From an uncultured Sphingomonadaceae bacterium (GTDB taxonomy: Bacteria > Pseudomonadota > Alphaproteobacteria > Sphingomonadales > Sphingomonadaceae), in contig CAJXSN010000006.1 of the NCBI GenBank assembly GCA_913060895.1, forward strand, positions 1 to 64,000: a stretch of DNA of 64,000 nt, read 5' to 3'. The position numbers were made by a program, and so were the translations under genes. Within the stretch, counting starts at the first letter, position 1; the number at the start of each line of letters is the position of its first letter. The notes beneath the pieces are model-generated. The model was not told where the DNA came from. It was given only the letters and a program-made list of their open reading frames with translations, and did not search any database. Of this stretch, positions 1-7,507 are shown piece after piece.

Positions 1-47
1 GAGATAGGAGTCCGTCTCGTGGGCTCGGAGATGTGTATAAGAGACAG
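1..47. other. Illumina Nextera P7 adapter and index (artefact)
   Basis: Bases 1-5 (GAGAT) match the 3' end of the Illumina P7 primer. Bases 6-13 (AGGAGTCC) are the reverse complement of i7 index N705 as read (GGACTCCT). Bases 14-47 match the 34-nt Nextera Read 2 transposon end, from GTCTCGTGGGCTCGG to AGAGACAG. This is untrimmed library sequence at a contig end, not biology. Confidence 0.97.
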
Positions 48-338
48 CCGTAATACAGCACGGCTGCGCAGTGGCCTGTTCGATATGGTGTGAGATGCGC
101 GTTTCAGTGTTCTCTCGGCGCAGGGTGGGCTGTGGCAAAGGGCCGCGCACTGAATGGTATGGAGAAGCCGCATATCTAAAAGGGTAGTTGGTTGTCGCAC
201 CACATGTGTCCGACTAACGACTGAATTTTGCGCTGCTCGCCACGTGCTACAGTTTTCTTCGCGATCCCGCCTCGCTTCGGTCAACTTCGTGTTCTTTGAA
301 GTGTAGTGCGGTGCGCCCCGTGTCGCTGCCCCTAGCTC
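48..338. other. non-coding contig-end sequence, no gene seen
   Basis: About 290 bases between the adapter and the first gene. Open frames here are short and lack a ribosome binding site or recognisable protein content. Because it is a contig end next to adapter, assembly errors are more likely here than elsewhere. Confidence 0.5.
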
Positions 339-758
339 CTATTGCACAGTATTCCGGATTCCTCGGCGCTGATCCATAAGAAGGCCGGCCGCCATGAAGG
401 CAAGTGCGGGAAGGGCCCAGAATGCGGCGCCAATAGTCAGCCAATCGTTATCGCCTTTCGGAAGCAGGATACCGCTGATCGAGAGTATGATGCTTGCCGC
501 ATGAAATCCAGCAAACCAGACTGGCCAGTGACGGTCCGATACCAGAGCATACCGAACTACAAATATCAGCAACGCTATGTCGATCAGTACAACGACGATG
601 TTGGATAGCGGATACTCCGCCAGATTATGCGCGGCCGAGGTAGCTGCTGCAGTGACAAATATTGTCAGAAGAACGCGTCGGTCTGCCCGATCCCCCGCTT
701 GCCATCCGATGGCAATGGCACCGGCCAGAAACATCCAGAAGACAAGCGGAAGGATCAT
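339..758 (-). CDS. small polytopic membrane protein, unknown function
   Basis: 139 aa with about five hydrophobic segments (residues ~3-19, 28-46, 51-72, 78-99, 105-127) and a short basic tail ending in RRGIRN, so an inner-membrane protein. I do not recognise a named family. The ATG at 758 follows a purine-rich AGAGGAA stretch. It is the last gene of a minus-strand series: 16 bp separate it from the upstream 119-aa protein, which follows a LuxR-type HTH gene with its own membrane anchor. Co-transcription and a shared membrane-linked role are inferred from spacing only. Confidence 0.7.
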   Translation of the reverse strand: MILPLVFWMFLAGAIAIGWQAGDRADRRVLLTIFVTAAATSAAHNLAEYPLSNIVVVLIDIALLIFVVRYALVSDRHWPVWFAGFHAASIILSISGILLPKGDNDWLTIGAAFWALPALAFMAAGLLMDQRRGIRNTVQ

Positions 759-774
759 GACTTTCTCTATTCCT

Positions 775-1134
775 CTAGGCCGCGTGGGCTGTGACGGGGG
801 TCGCAGTATCGCTGGCGCTTGCGCTGCCAGTGTCGGGCAGACCGCCGGGGCAACCGAACGCTACTGTTCGCAGGTTTGATCCATTTTGAACTGCTGCCAT
901 CTCAGCAGTCGCGTGACTGATGTTCCCGCGGCTGGCAATCAGGTTTTCGAGGCTTTTTCCGGCATTGGTCAATGCCATTTGGGCGGTGCTGACGGGAAGC
1001 CTGGACGCCTGACTCACTTCCACTATACTGGCGCATAGGTTCGCCAAAGACATTACCGCGTGCTCGACGGCTGCAATGGAGATCTGCGTATCGCTGGCCA
1101 CAACCTGGCCTGCACCCTTGTCAATTGTATGCAT
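775..1134 (-). CDS. conserved-looking helical protein, unknown function
   Basis: 119 aa starting MHTIDKG. I chose the ATG at 1134 rather than upstream starts because AAGGAT lies 6-7 nt before it. The N-terminal ~75 residues are Ala/Ser/Leu-rich and predicted helical by composition. The C-terminus is a Gly/Ser/Thr/Ala tail with low complexity. No signal peptide, membrane segment or named domain is visible. It sits between a membrane-anchored LuxR-type regulator (53 bp upstream) and a membrane protein (16 bp downstream), so it is probably part of the same transcript. Function unknown. Confidence 0.65.
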   Translation of the reverse strand: MHTIDKGAGQVVASDTQISIAAVEHAVMSLANLCASIVEVSQASRLPVSTAQMALTNAGKSLENLIASRGNISHATAEMAAVQNGSNLRTVAFGCPGGLPDTGSASASDTATPVTAHAA

Positions 1135-1187
1135 AATTCGATCCTTACATAGCCGCCCGAAAGATTGGCGGCGCGCAGATATGAGCA

Positions 1188-1673
1188 TTATGTCGCTTCC
1201 TCGACCAATTCGATTACACCCAGAATGGACAGGATCAGACCGCAGCTGAACATTACGGAAAAAATAGCGATCCGGGCTATCCAGCCCAAGCGAACCTTGT
1301 TCGGCGCCGCATTCGGCGTACCGCCTATCGGGGGGAGAGGAGACGGACGGTGCGCATCTTTGCGTGTCGTTGCCTGTGCATCTTCAACATAATCATGCAC
1401 ATAACTGCTCGGATCGGACTCGAGGGATAGTACAGGCGCGGGAGCGGTGTCATATAGGATAAAGAACGTAGGGGATTTCGCAGGAGGTCCGGGCTCCGGA
1501 TTGGGTGGAGGTTCGCCCCACTCTAGCTCGCGCAACCGGGATACGGCGGCGAGACGGTTGTGTACTCCAAGGGTTTCCATTGCTGCGGCAATATGCTGGT
1601 CGACTGTGCGCGGGGAAATTCCAAGTTCGCGGGCAATTTCTTTCGAGCGCAAGCCCTGTTTCACCAGTTTCAT
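1188..1673 (-). CDS. LuxR-type HTH regulator with C-terminal membrane anchor
   Basis: 161 aa from the first ATG. Residues ~8-45 form a LuxR/FixJ helix-turn-helix (SKEIARELGISPRTVDQH), followed by a proline-rich linker (~53-125) and one membrane segment (~131-155). There is no receiver domain. HTH homology clearly continues upstream of this ATG (VLKGRQSDC before MKLVKQG) for 14 codons until a stop at 1728-1726, with no ATG/GTG/TTG in between. An ATC at 1722-1720 lies 4 nt after AGGGGTG and would give the usual length of the domain. The true start may therefore be AUC at 1722, or the assembly may carry an error. The C-terminal anchor suggests a membrane-bound transcription factor (inference). 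Confidence 0.75.
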   Translation of the reverse strand: MKLVKQGLRSKEIARELGISPRTVDQHIAAAMETLGVHNRLAAVSRLRELEWGEPPPNPEPGPPAKSPTFFILYDTAPAPVLSLESDPSSYVHDYVEDAQATTRKDAHRPSPLPPIGGTPNAAPNKVRLGWIARIAIFSVMFSCGLILSILGVIELVEEAT

Positions 1674-1765
1674 GCAATCCGATTGCCGGCCTTTGAGAAC
1701 TTCCTCGCCGATGGTTCACCCCTGTCGCTTCAAATAGATCCACTTTGGATGTAACAGCTGTCTAT

Positions 1766-1794
1766 CTTATAATGCTTGAAAACGAAAGCTGCAA
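1766..1794 (-). promoter_or_regulatory. putative sigma70-type promoter for the LuxR-type gene
   Basis: On the minus strand TTGCAG (1794-1789) and TATAAG (1771-1766) are separated by 17 nt. Transcription would start near 1759, leaving a short leader before the AGGGGTG / ATC candidate start at 1722. Pattern match by eye only. Confidence 0.4.
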
Positions 1795-2061
1795 CCAACG
1801 GTGTGTCCCCGCTGCTTTTCCGCAGGTAAAAAATTCAATAATTTCCAATTTTTAGATTTAACAAATGTTAAAAGGTAGAAGCTTTATCAATACTTTTGAG
1901 TTTTTTCAATGCAGTCGGCCACTTTTCGTTTGATTATTAGGAAGAAATTTCTCGCAGTCGGTCAAATCATGAGTAATATGGTTTGTTTGTCTGGGTAAGC
2001 TACATCTCGATCAAAGTGGTAGATATGCGCAGTGGGCACAGAAAAAGGCTTTGCCGAAGTT
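1795..2061. other. AT-rich intergenic region, no gene
   Basis: This stretch is much more AT-rich than its surroundings (e.g. around 1829-1910, with several A/T runs) and contains no plausible frame. It separates the 3' end of the YaiI gene from the promoter of the LuxR-type operon. A small hairpin at 2055-2070 followed on the minus strand by a run of five T (2046-2042) could end yaiI transcription. Confidence 0.4.
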
Positions 2062-2541
2062 TCAGCTTCGCACTATTTTCACAAGCGCCGTATCCAATGC
2101 CTGAAGAAACCGCGAACGGTCTGCCTTGGTAAATGGCGGAGGGCCGCCCATATTTCCGCCAAGGGGCCCGTCCATCCCGGCCCGCAAATCTTCCATGATA
2201 GCCCGCGTTGCCAAAGCATTGCCGATGCTGGCAGCATCGAACGGCTTGCCATCATGACGCAGCACTGTCGCGCCCGCCCTGAGACAACGGTCTGCCAGAG
2301 GAATATCGGCGGTAATCACAATTGCAGCGGCAGACGCATTATCGGCGATCCAGTCATCCGCCGCGTCGAAACTGTCGGACACAACAATTCGCTTTACCAA
2401 CGGGTGCTCGGGAATGCGGAAAGGAGAGTTGCTGACAATCCGAACGGCGACTTTGTAGCGCCGTGCCACGCGGTACACCTCGTCCTTTACCGGGCAAGCA
2501 TCGGCATCGACCAGAATGACAGGGGATGGGGTATCGGTCAT
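2062..2541 (-). CDS. yaiI: YaiI/YqxD family protein (UPF0178)
   Basis: 159 aa, full length for the family. The N-terminal ILVDADACPVKDEVYR, the central ITADIPLADRCL and the late GNMGGPPPFTKADRSRF are family signatures. The conserved acidic residues in VDADACP and TADIPLAD resemble a PIN/NYN-like nuclease fold, but no function is firmly established. Cytosolic, no signal peptide. It is monocistronic here: an AT-rich gap lies downstream and a decayed fasciclin gene lies divergently upstream. Confidence 0.92.
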   Translation of the reverse strand: MTDTPSPVILVDADACPVKDEVYRVARRYKVAVRIVSNSPFRIPEHPLVKRIVVSDSFDAADDWIADNASAAAIVITADIPLADRCLRAGATVLRHDGKPFDAASIGNALATRAIMEDLRAGMDGPLGGNMGGPPPFTKADRSRFLQALDTALVKIVRS

Positions 2542-2666
2542 GCGAAGTGTTTAGCGGCAGCCGACAGGGATGTCTGCGCAAAAGGAACAGTGGTGGTGGA
2601 GGTCGGTCGTAGCGTGAGTCAGAGCAGTGTAAGGAGCTATCGTCGGGAGAGGGTGACGAGGAGGCA

Positions 2667-3018
2667 ATGATGAATGGTGTGCAGGCGATACGATGGTCGA
2701 TGGAAGCAGGCGCCAATTTACCAAAGGGAACATTAGAACAGCTGACCAAAGAAAAGGCTGAGAAGCTCGGTTCTTCTGACTTGCCACTTGCCGATGAATT
2801 GGAGGATACGGCAACCCTGACGCGAGCAATACCGAAGCCGGTGCCGCTGGCTACACAATCAACGCTATCAAAGAAGGCTCGCTCACAACGACGGCGACAA
2901 GCGGCAGAGTGACCCTAGCCGACTTAGCCGGAGAGCGATGGCAACCGTTAACGCCACCGATGCGGAGATGTCGAACGGTCTGATCCTTGTCATCGATACG
3001 GTGCTGTTGTCCGAGTAA
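2667..3018 (+). pseudogene. decayed fasciclin (FAS1) domain gene
   Basis: Three frames carry successive parts of a FAS1 domain. Frame A (from 2667) has NLPKGTLEQLTKEKAEKL, matching the usual LP-KGT-L-x-L-KPE segment. Frame B (about 2801-2935) reads GYTINAIKEGSL then GRVTLADLAG. Frame C (2938-3018) ends ATVNATDAEMSNGLILVID and TVLLSE, the classic FAS1 C-terminus (ATD-x-SNG-x-IHVID-x-VLLP), with a stop at 3016. At least two frameshifts separate them. A GAGGAGG site precedes the ATG at 2667, so an 81-residue fragment could still be translated. Intact FAS1 proteins are exported adhesion-type domains. Confidence 0.65.
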
Positions 3019-3037
3019 TCGCTAATATCATTATACT
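3007..3037 (+). promoter_or_regulatory. possible promoter for the cold-shock gene
   Basis: TTGTCC (3007-3012) and TATACT (3032-3037) with a 19-nt spacer, longer than ideal. If used, the cold-shock mRNA would have a leader of about 250 nt, a feature typical of cspA-type genes. A 48-codon frame (3057-3203) lies in that leader but shows nothing recognisable. Confidence 0.3.
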
Positions 3038-3298
3038 TTTAGCAAGGGCAGGCCGTATGCAAAAGGACTCACGCTCTTCGTCCTTTGAACCAATTGCTAG
3101 GCAAATGGCCGCTCAGCTGCTATATGTTGATATGCTGACGTCGAAATATGCGACGGACTTCGAAATTTGCGCTCCGCCGTTTGCCTGTAAGGCCCCGGCG
3201 TAAACCGGACGACGACTTCCTATCATTTGACGATTTGACGCGACCACCGCCCGGTATTCCCACCGCGCGGCAATCTCGTTTCTTGAAAGGAAACAATT

Positions 3299-3511
3299 AT
3301 GTCGAAGACCGGCACCGTAAAATTCTTCAACACCGACAAGGGCTACGGCTTCATTCAGCCCGACGATGGCTCCCCGGACAGCTTCGTGCACATTACTGCA
3401 GTACAGGCTGCTGGCATGACCACGCTCGATAAAGAGCAGCGTCTGAGCTACGAAGTCGAAACCGGCCGTAATGGCAAGGAAAGCGCCGTCAATCTGACGT
3501 CTGCCGACTAA
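3299..3511 (+). CDS. cspA: cold-shock domain protein
   Basis: 70 aa, one complete cold-shock domain. RNP-1 is KGYGFIQ (~14-20) and RNP-2 is SFVHITA (~28-34), within a five-strand OB fold that binds single-stranded RNA/DNA and acts as an RNA chaperone. The start is preceded by AAAGGA at good spacing. The 280 bases upstream hold no gene and probably form a regulated leader, as is usual for cold-shock genes. A strong hairpin follows the stop, so it is monocistronic. Confidence 0.95.
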   Translation: MSKTGTVKFFNTDKGYGFIQPDDGSPDSFVHITAVQAAGMTTLDKEQRLSYEVETGRNGKESAVNLTSAD

Positions 3512-3521
3512 TTATCGGGAC

Positions 3522-3551
3522 GGGCGCCCGGGACAATCAGCCCGGGTGCCC
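3522..3551 (+). terminator. hairpin terminator after the cold-shock gene
   Basis: GGGCGCCCGGG (3522-3532) pairs with CCCGGGTGCCC (3541-3551), an 11-bp stem with one G-T pair and an 8-nt loop, starting 10 nt after the stop codon. The T-rich tail is weak (CTTT). Confidence 0.65.
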
Positions 3552-3617
3552 CTGCCTTTGATGGCGCAGTTTCAAGCCGACAATTTCCCATTTTTACCAT
3601 CCCTTGGGAGGGGCTGA

Positions 3618-3824
3618 ATGAGCCAGGGTTACGAATTCTATATGACCCGCGCAGACGAAGCGGCCGCCGAGGCGGAAGCTGCTGCGCTCGACAATGTTCG
3701 AGATCGCGCACTGCGGGCCGAAGCCACTTGGCGCGGCCTTGCCGATCAGGCACGCGCTGTTGCGATGGAACGTGCTAAAGTTGAAAAAGAGAAGGCCGTC
3801 CAGCGCGAAGCCGCTCTGGACTAG
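3618..3824 (+). CDS. small acidic coiled-coil-like protein
   Basis: 68 aa, very rich in Ala, Glu and Arg (EAAAEAEAAALDNVRDRALRAE), predicted as one long amphipathic helix, perhaps a coiled coil. No signal peptide or membrane segment. A strong GGGAGGGG site lies 4-5 nt before the ATG, which supports real translation. It follows the terminator of the cold-shock gene. The family is not recognised; similar small helical proteins are common in sphingomonads, but no function can be given. Confidence 0.6.
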   Translation: MSQGYEFYMTRADEAAAEAEAAALDNVRDRALRAEATWRGLADQARAVAMERAKVEKEKAVQREAALD

Positions 3825-4127
3825 ATTCGTGCGTGCTCGCAATTCGGCTTTCGAGCGGACCTAATCGAACAGTCCCGCTAGAGCATATTGATGATCTGCA
3901 GGCAGAAATCGGAACTATAAATTGCTGCCGCAGCGACTGCAAAAGGCACGCTCTGCTCATATGGTGGACCCGAAAACTTAGACGTATGTTGGCCCTCGAT
4001 CTCGAACAAGCCATCCCTAATCCCGGCACAGAACGCACCTTCCCACAAGCCCATAGTCGGCTGCTTCTGTGGCAGTCCGGTTGACCTTATTCGCCCACAT
4101 AACTGCCGTCCAGATGGGGAAGCAAAA
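3825..4127. other. intergenic region, no supported gene
   Basis: About 300 bases with only overlapping short frames on both strands, none with a ribosome binding site or recognisable content. It may hold the promoter of the lipoprotein gene at 4128, whose start is preceded only by a modest GGGGAAGC. Confidence 0.4.
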
Positions 4128-4562
4128 ATGAGAGCTTATGTTCTGCTGTTCGCAAATCTGGGATTGCTCGCCTGCCAAGCAGGTCCGCAAGACGCAGAAA
4201 ATGCGCCTGGAACATCACCGGATGGCTTTACCGGGATCGCCGCAGACGAGATAATTTACTTCGGTGGAACCGAGCCATTCTGGGGTGGGGAAGTGCAGGG
4301 TAACCGCCTGAATTACACCACACCCGAAAACCCTGACGGTACCGCAATCACGGTCGAACGGTTTACCGGGCAGGGCGGGCTTGGATTCTCCGGCACGCTG
4401 GCAGGCCAGACCTTTGATATGACAGTCACGCCGGGTGAATGTGGCGACGGAATGAGCGATCGCGCCTATCCCTACACAGTCACTTTGATGCTGGATGGCG
4501 GGCAACGCAATGGTTGCGCGCACACCGATGACCAGCCGTTCGAGGGGCTAGAGAACCCTTAA
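4128..4562 (+). CDS. COG3650-like lipoprotein
   Basis: 144 aa. The N-terminal signal LLFANLGLLAC ends in a lipobox (cleavage before Cys16), so an envelope lipoprotein. The mature part has IIYFGGTEPFWGGEV and later VTPGECGDGMSDRAYPYTV, the signature of a small family of uncharacterised proteobacterial envelope proteins (COG3650-type). Cysteines in GECGDG and NGCAH could form a disulfide in the periplasm. It converges on the DUF962 gene 13 bp away. Role unknown. Confidence 0.8.
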   Translation: MRAYVLLFANLGLLACQAGPQDAENAPGTSPDGFTGIAADEIIYFGGTEPFWGGEVQGNRLNYTTPENPDGTAITVERFTGQGGLGFSGTLAGQTFDMTVTPGECGDGMSDRAYPYTVTLMLDGGQRNGCAHTDDQPFEGLENP

Positions 4563-4575
4563 CGCCAGAAGTCGG

Positions 4576-4914
4576 TTAGGCCTCGGTAATCTTTGCTTTC
4601 GCAAGATGCGGGCCCAGCCGTCCGGTGATCCACAGCCCCCACATGCGGAAATCCGCATACAAACTCCACAGCGGGTAAGTGAATGTGGCGGGCCGGTTTT
4701 TTTCCACCCGGAAATGCGCGATCCACGCGAAGAAATAGCCGGCTACCGGCATGGCTGCGAGCAGCCACCATGTTCCACTGATCACTGCATAGACCGCTAA
4801 TGCCACGACCAACGATGTGCCTATATAATGCAGTGCGCGCGTTTGTGGCAGAGAGTGCTCACGCAGATAGAACGGCCAGAATGCGGCGAAACTGGTGTAT
4901 TCTTTGTCGGCCAC
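4576..4914 (-). CDS. DUF962 / Mpo1-like membrane protein
   Basis: 112 aa with the DUF962 opening FAAFWPFYLREHS, then LHYIGTSLVVALAVYA, two to three membrane segments (~29-46, 49-67) and a central AWIAHFRVEKNRPATF. In yeast the family member Mpo1 is an Fe-dependent 2-hydroxy fatty acid dioxygenase; the conserved His residues (HSLP, LHYIG, AHF) are present here. The bacterial role is unproven. It has its own start 23 bp upstream of the S41 peptidase start region and lies downstream of that gene on the same strand. Confidence 0.85.
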   Translation of the reverse strand: MADKEYTSFAAFWPFYLREHSLPQTRALHYIGTSLVVALAVYAVISGTWWLLAAMPVAGYFFAWIAHFRVEKNRPATFTYPLWSLYADFRMWGLWITGRLGPHLAKAKITEA

Positions 4915-4937
4915 GGATCAGTCTCCTTTAAACCGGG

Positions 4938-6371
4938 CTAGAACAGGCCGGGGGTTTCACGTTGTGCTGCGGTGGGCCGGGCGGATTGCAGCAATTGTTG
5001 GCGCGATCCGGCGGAGCGCACGCCCTGTTCGCCATTAGTACCGGCAATCGCGTTGCAGGTTTCGCCGCGCAAGAAACCGAGCGCGGCCGAGACAGACGCT
5101 TCACCCGAATCCCCCAGCTGGCTGGTAATATCGTCTGCTGCTTCGCATGTTCGGGGGAAGACGCTGGCGAGGCCAGTGTAATATTCCCCTTCTCCATTCA
5201 CATTCTCGCTCTGAAACGCGACCACTCTCAAACGGTCGTCGCACGCTGCCCGGTCCAGCCCGATCTGGCCGACGGGTTTGCCGAATGTGTTGGTCCCGAT
5301 GAGCGCAGTGTTATCGTTCAGATACGGGATGAAGGAATTGGCGACCAGTTCGCTGGCAGAAGCTGTTCCGCCGCGGCCGATAAAAGCGATCTTGGTGGGC
5401 GCAATGGCCTGCGATGCCCGTTCAAACAATTCGGTCGAATTGTTTTCCGATTTGGAAGCGCGGAATCTGGTGAAGCTGAAAGTGCTGCCGACACGGTCTG
5501 CGCCCATCAGATCACCCATCAGTTCTGCAGTCCGCACCAGCCCGCCGCCATTGTAGCGAAAATCGACGATCACTTCGCGGACACCCTCCTGCCGGAAAGC
5601 GTCGTAGGCGGTGCGCAGATCATTGTCCGCCGTATCGATAAAGGTGCGCAGGTTGATGTAACCGACCGGCTTGCCGCCATCATTGATCACCTGCGCGCCG
5701 TAACGGTCGCTGACCGGATCGAGTGCAAAGTCTGCCTTGGCCACGCGGACTGTACGCAGCTGTCCCCCGTTGCGGTCCTGAATGCGGAAAGAGCGGGTCA
5801 CATCGGCATCGGACGGGCCCAGCCGGTCGACAATTCCCTGCGGACCTTCTGAAGCCATGATCGTGCCTACGTCTTCCAGAGTGGCAGTCGTATTACCGAG
5901 CGCAAGGATTTCCGTCCCCCGATCGAAGCCGTTGTCGAAAGCGGGAGCGTTTTCGAATGCTTCCAGAACGAATACCCGGTTGGCCGACGTGTCATATCCC
6001 AATCGTATTCCAAACCCGGCACTGGAGCCGGATTCAAAGAAGGCGTTTTCTTCTTCTATCGAAGTGACATACGTAAAAAATCGATCACGCGATTGCGCGC
6101 GGGCTGGGGCGACCAGTGCATCGACATAGTCGTTGATATTGTTGAAAGCTGCAGGATCGACCGACAGGTCCAGCAAGTCTGGAAAAAGATACCACTCCTC
6201 AATCTGCTCGCGGGCCCAGTCCTGCCGTGAGCGCAATGAACAGGTGCCGCCTGTCGAGGGAGGGGTGGGCGCCGCGCCATTATTGCCCGACGAATTGTTC
6301 GATCCTCCGCCACCGCATGCACTGAGAGAGATAGCCAGTGTTGCCGCGATGATGTTCCGACCGATATCCAT
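4938..6371 (-). CDS. S41 family peptidase, lipoprotein
   Basis: 477 aa from the ATG at 6371, chosen because it begins a lipoprotein signal (ATLAISLSAC, Cys19) and not the longer frame from 6422. The mature N-terminus starts CGGGG with an Asn/Ser-rich spacer. A PDZ-like region lies around residues 110-210 and the tail-specific protease core at ~230-400, with VIVDFRYNGGG and the catalytic Ser in GGTASASELVANSF. The lysine partner is not certain by eye. Expected role: periplasmic or surface C-terminal processing protease. A second lipoprotein in this window, the S8 protease at 11822, has the same CGGGG mature start. Confidence 0.9.
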   Translation of the reverse strand: MDIGRNIIAATLAISLSACGGGGSNNSSGNNGAAPTPPSTGGTCSLRSRQDWAREQIEEWYLFPDLLDLSVDPAAFNNINDYVDALVAPARAQSRDRFFTYVTSIEEENAFFESGSSAGFGIRLGYDTSANRVFVLEAFENAPAFDNGFDRGTEILALGNTTATLEDVGTIMASEGPQGIVDRLGPSDADVTRSFRIQDRNGGQLRTVRVAKADFALDPVSDRYGAQVINDGGKPVGYINLRTFIDTADNDLRTAYDAFRQEGVREVIVDFRYNGGGLVRTAELMGDLMGADRVGSTFSFTRFRASKSENNSTELFERASQAIAPTKIAFIGRGGTASASELVANSFIPYLNDNTALIGTNTFGKPVGQIGLDRAACDDRLRVVAFQSENVNGEGEYYTGLASVFPRTCEAADDITSQLGDSGEASVSAALGFLRGETCNAIAGTNGEQGVRSAGSRQQLLQSARPTAAQRETPGLF

Positions 6372-6634
6372 AAATCCCGTTCCCTGTTTGCCGCGGCACT
6401 CAAATGCGCGGAATTCCCGCAAACTCCCGTGACCGAAGCATAGTTGATACCTCGTGAATGGGAAGAGTTGGAGCCAAACAGTGCCCGCTTGATGCGCAAA
6501 TCATGCGTAAATCGGCGCTTTGGCGCTGGAAAAAGTGGAAAAACCCATCGGTACGCCCTCGCCACGCAGGGGGAATGGGCCTAGCACCCTGAGTCATAGC
6601 ACTTGTGTTAATTGATAGCTGGAGAATACCGACA

Positions 6635-7228
6635 ATGGCCGAATGGCTTGATTCTGTCCTGCCGAAGGGATGCCCCCGCAATAGCGGGCTGGCCATTGCA
6701 CGCCTTACCGAAGAGCGCCGCATCGGCCGCTCCGGCCTGACGCTGACCAGCCCTGCCTTCGCGCCAGGAGAAGCATTAGACCCTTGCTTCACCGCCGACG
6801 AAGAGGATGCTGTCGCACCGCCGCTGGAATGGACCGCACCGCCGCCGGGCACGCAGGAAATGGTTCTGGTGGTGGAAGACGCCAGTGTCAGTCCGCCGAC
6901 GCTCCACTGGTCGGTATGGGGTCTGGCAGGGCAGCGTGGGAAGTTATTGGAGGGCGAGGTTCCTCCACGCGTCGGTAAGAACTCGAAAAAGAATTCGGAA
7001 TGGCTGTTGCCGGCATTGTCGGCAGAAGATGCGGAGCATCACTATGTGTTCCAGCTGTTCGCCCTGGAGTTGCCGCTGACATTGATGCCGGGCGCGTCTG
7101 CGAAAGACGTTTTCGCTTCGATGGAAGGGCAGGTATCCGCCGCAGCCGTACTGACGGCAACCTATCGTTCCACTGGCGGATTTGATGGTGATGCCGATGG
7201 CGATTGGGATAACGAAGACGACGACTGA
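6635..7228 (+). CDS. YbhB/YbcL-type PEBP family protein
   Basis: 197 aa starting MAEWLDSVLPKG at 6635, with GGAG about 12 nt upstream; the frame also opens at a GTG at 6605. Core PEBP features: LTLTSPAF, then CFTADEEDAVAPPLEWTAPPPGTQEM (ending VLVVEDAS), LHWSVWGLAG and HHYVFQLFALELPL. PEBP-like proteins bind small anions or phospholipids, but bacterial roles are mostly unknown. The end is an Asp-rich tail (DGDADGDWDNEDDD), unusual and perhaps metal-binding. It is followed 23 bp later by the SWIB gene, likely in one transcript. Confidence 0.88.
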   Translation: MAEWLDSVLPKGCPRNSGLAIARLTEERRIGRSGLTLTSPAFAPGEALDPCFTADEEDAVAPPLEWTAPPPGTQEMVLVVEDASVSPPTLHWSVWGLAGQRGKLLEGEVPPRVGKNSKKNSEWLLPALSAEDAEHHYVFQLFALELPLTLMPGASAKDVFASMEGQVSAAAVLTATYRSTGGFDGDADGDWDNEDDD

Positions 7229-7251
7229 ATTACAGTAAAAGGAGAATTTTA

Positions 7252-7503
7252 ATGGCTGGTAAGAACAACGCACTGCAGAAACCTGTGACGGTTTCGCCCG
7301 AACTGGAAAACGTAATTGGCAAAGGCCCGCTGACGCGCGCTCAGGTAACGTCGAAGGTATGGGAATACATCAAGAAGCATGACCTCCAGAAGCCTACCGA
7401 CAAGCGCGTGATCGTGCCTGACGACAAGCTGGGCTCGGTCATTGGCAAGGAAGAAATTTCCATGTTCAAGATGACTGCTGCGGTGTCAAAGCATCTTAGC
7501 TAA
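7252..7503 (+). CDS. SWIB/MDM2 domain protein
   Basis: 83 aa consisting of a single SWIB domain: LTRAQVTSKVWEYIKKH, QKPTDKRVIVPDDKL and SMFKMTAAVSKHL. SWIB domains in eukaryotes are chromatin-remodelling subunits; stand-alone bacterial ones (also in Chlamydia) may bind DNA-associated proteins, but the function is unknown. An AAAGGAGAA site sits just before the ATG. It lies 23 bp after the PEBP gene and ends 4 bp before the convergent DoxX gene. Confidence 0.92.
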   Translation: MAGKNNALQKPVTVSPELENVIGKGPLTRAQVTSKVWEYIKKHDLQKPTDKRVIVPDDKLGSVIGKEEISMFKMTAAVSKHLS

Positions 7504-7507
7504 GTAT

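Noticed and set aside
1450-1743. 97-residue frame overlapping the LuxR-type gene, beginning MDLFEATG
   Set aside because: Considered as a frameshifted N-terminus of the regulator, but removing one G from the GGGG run only leads to a stop, and the rest of the frame is unlike any protein.
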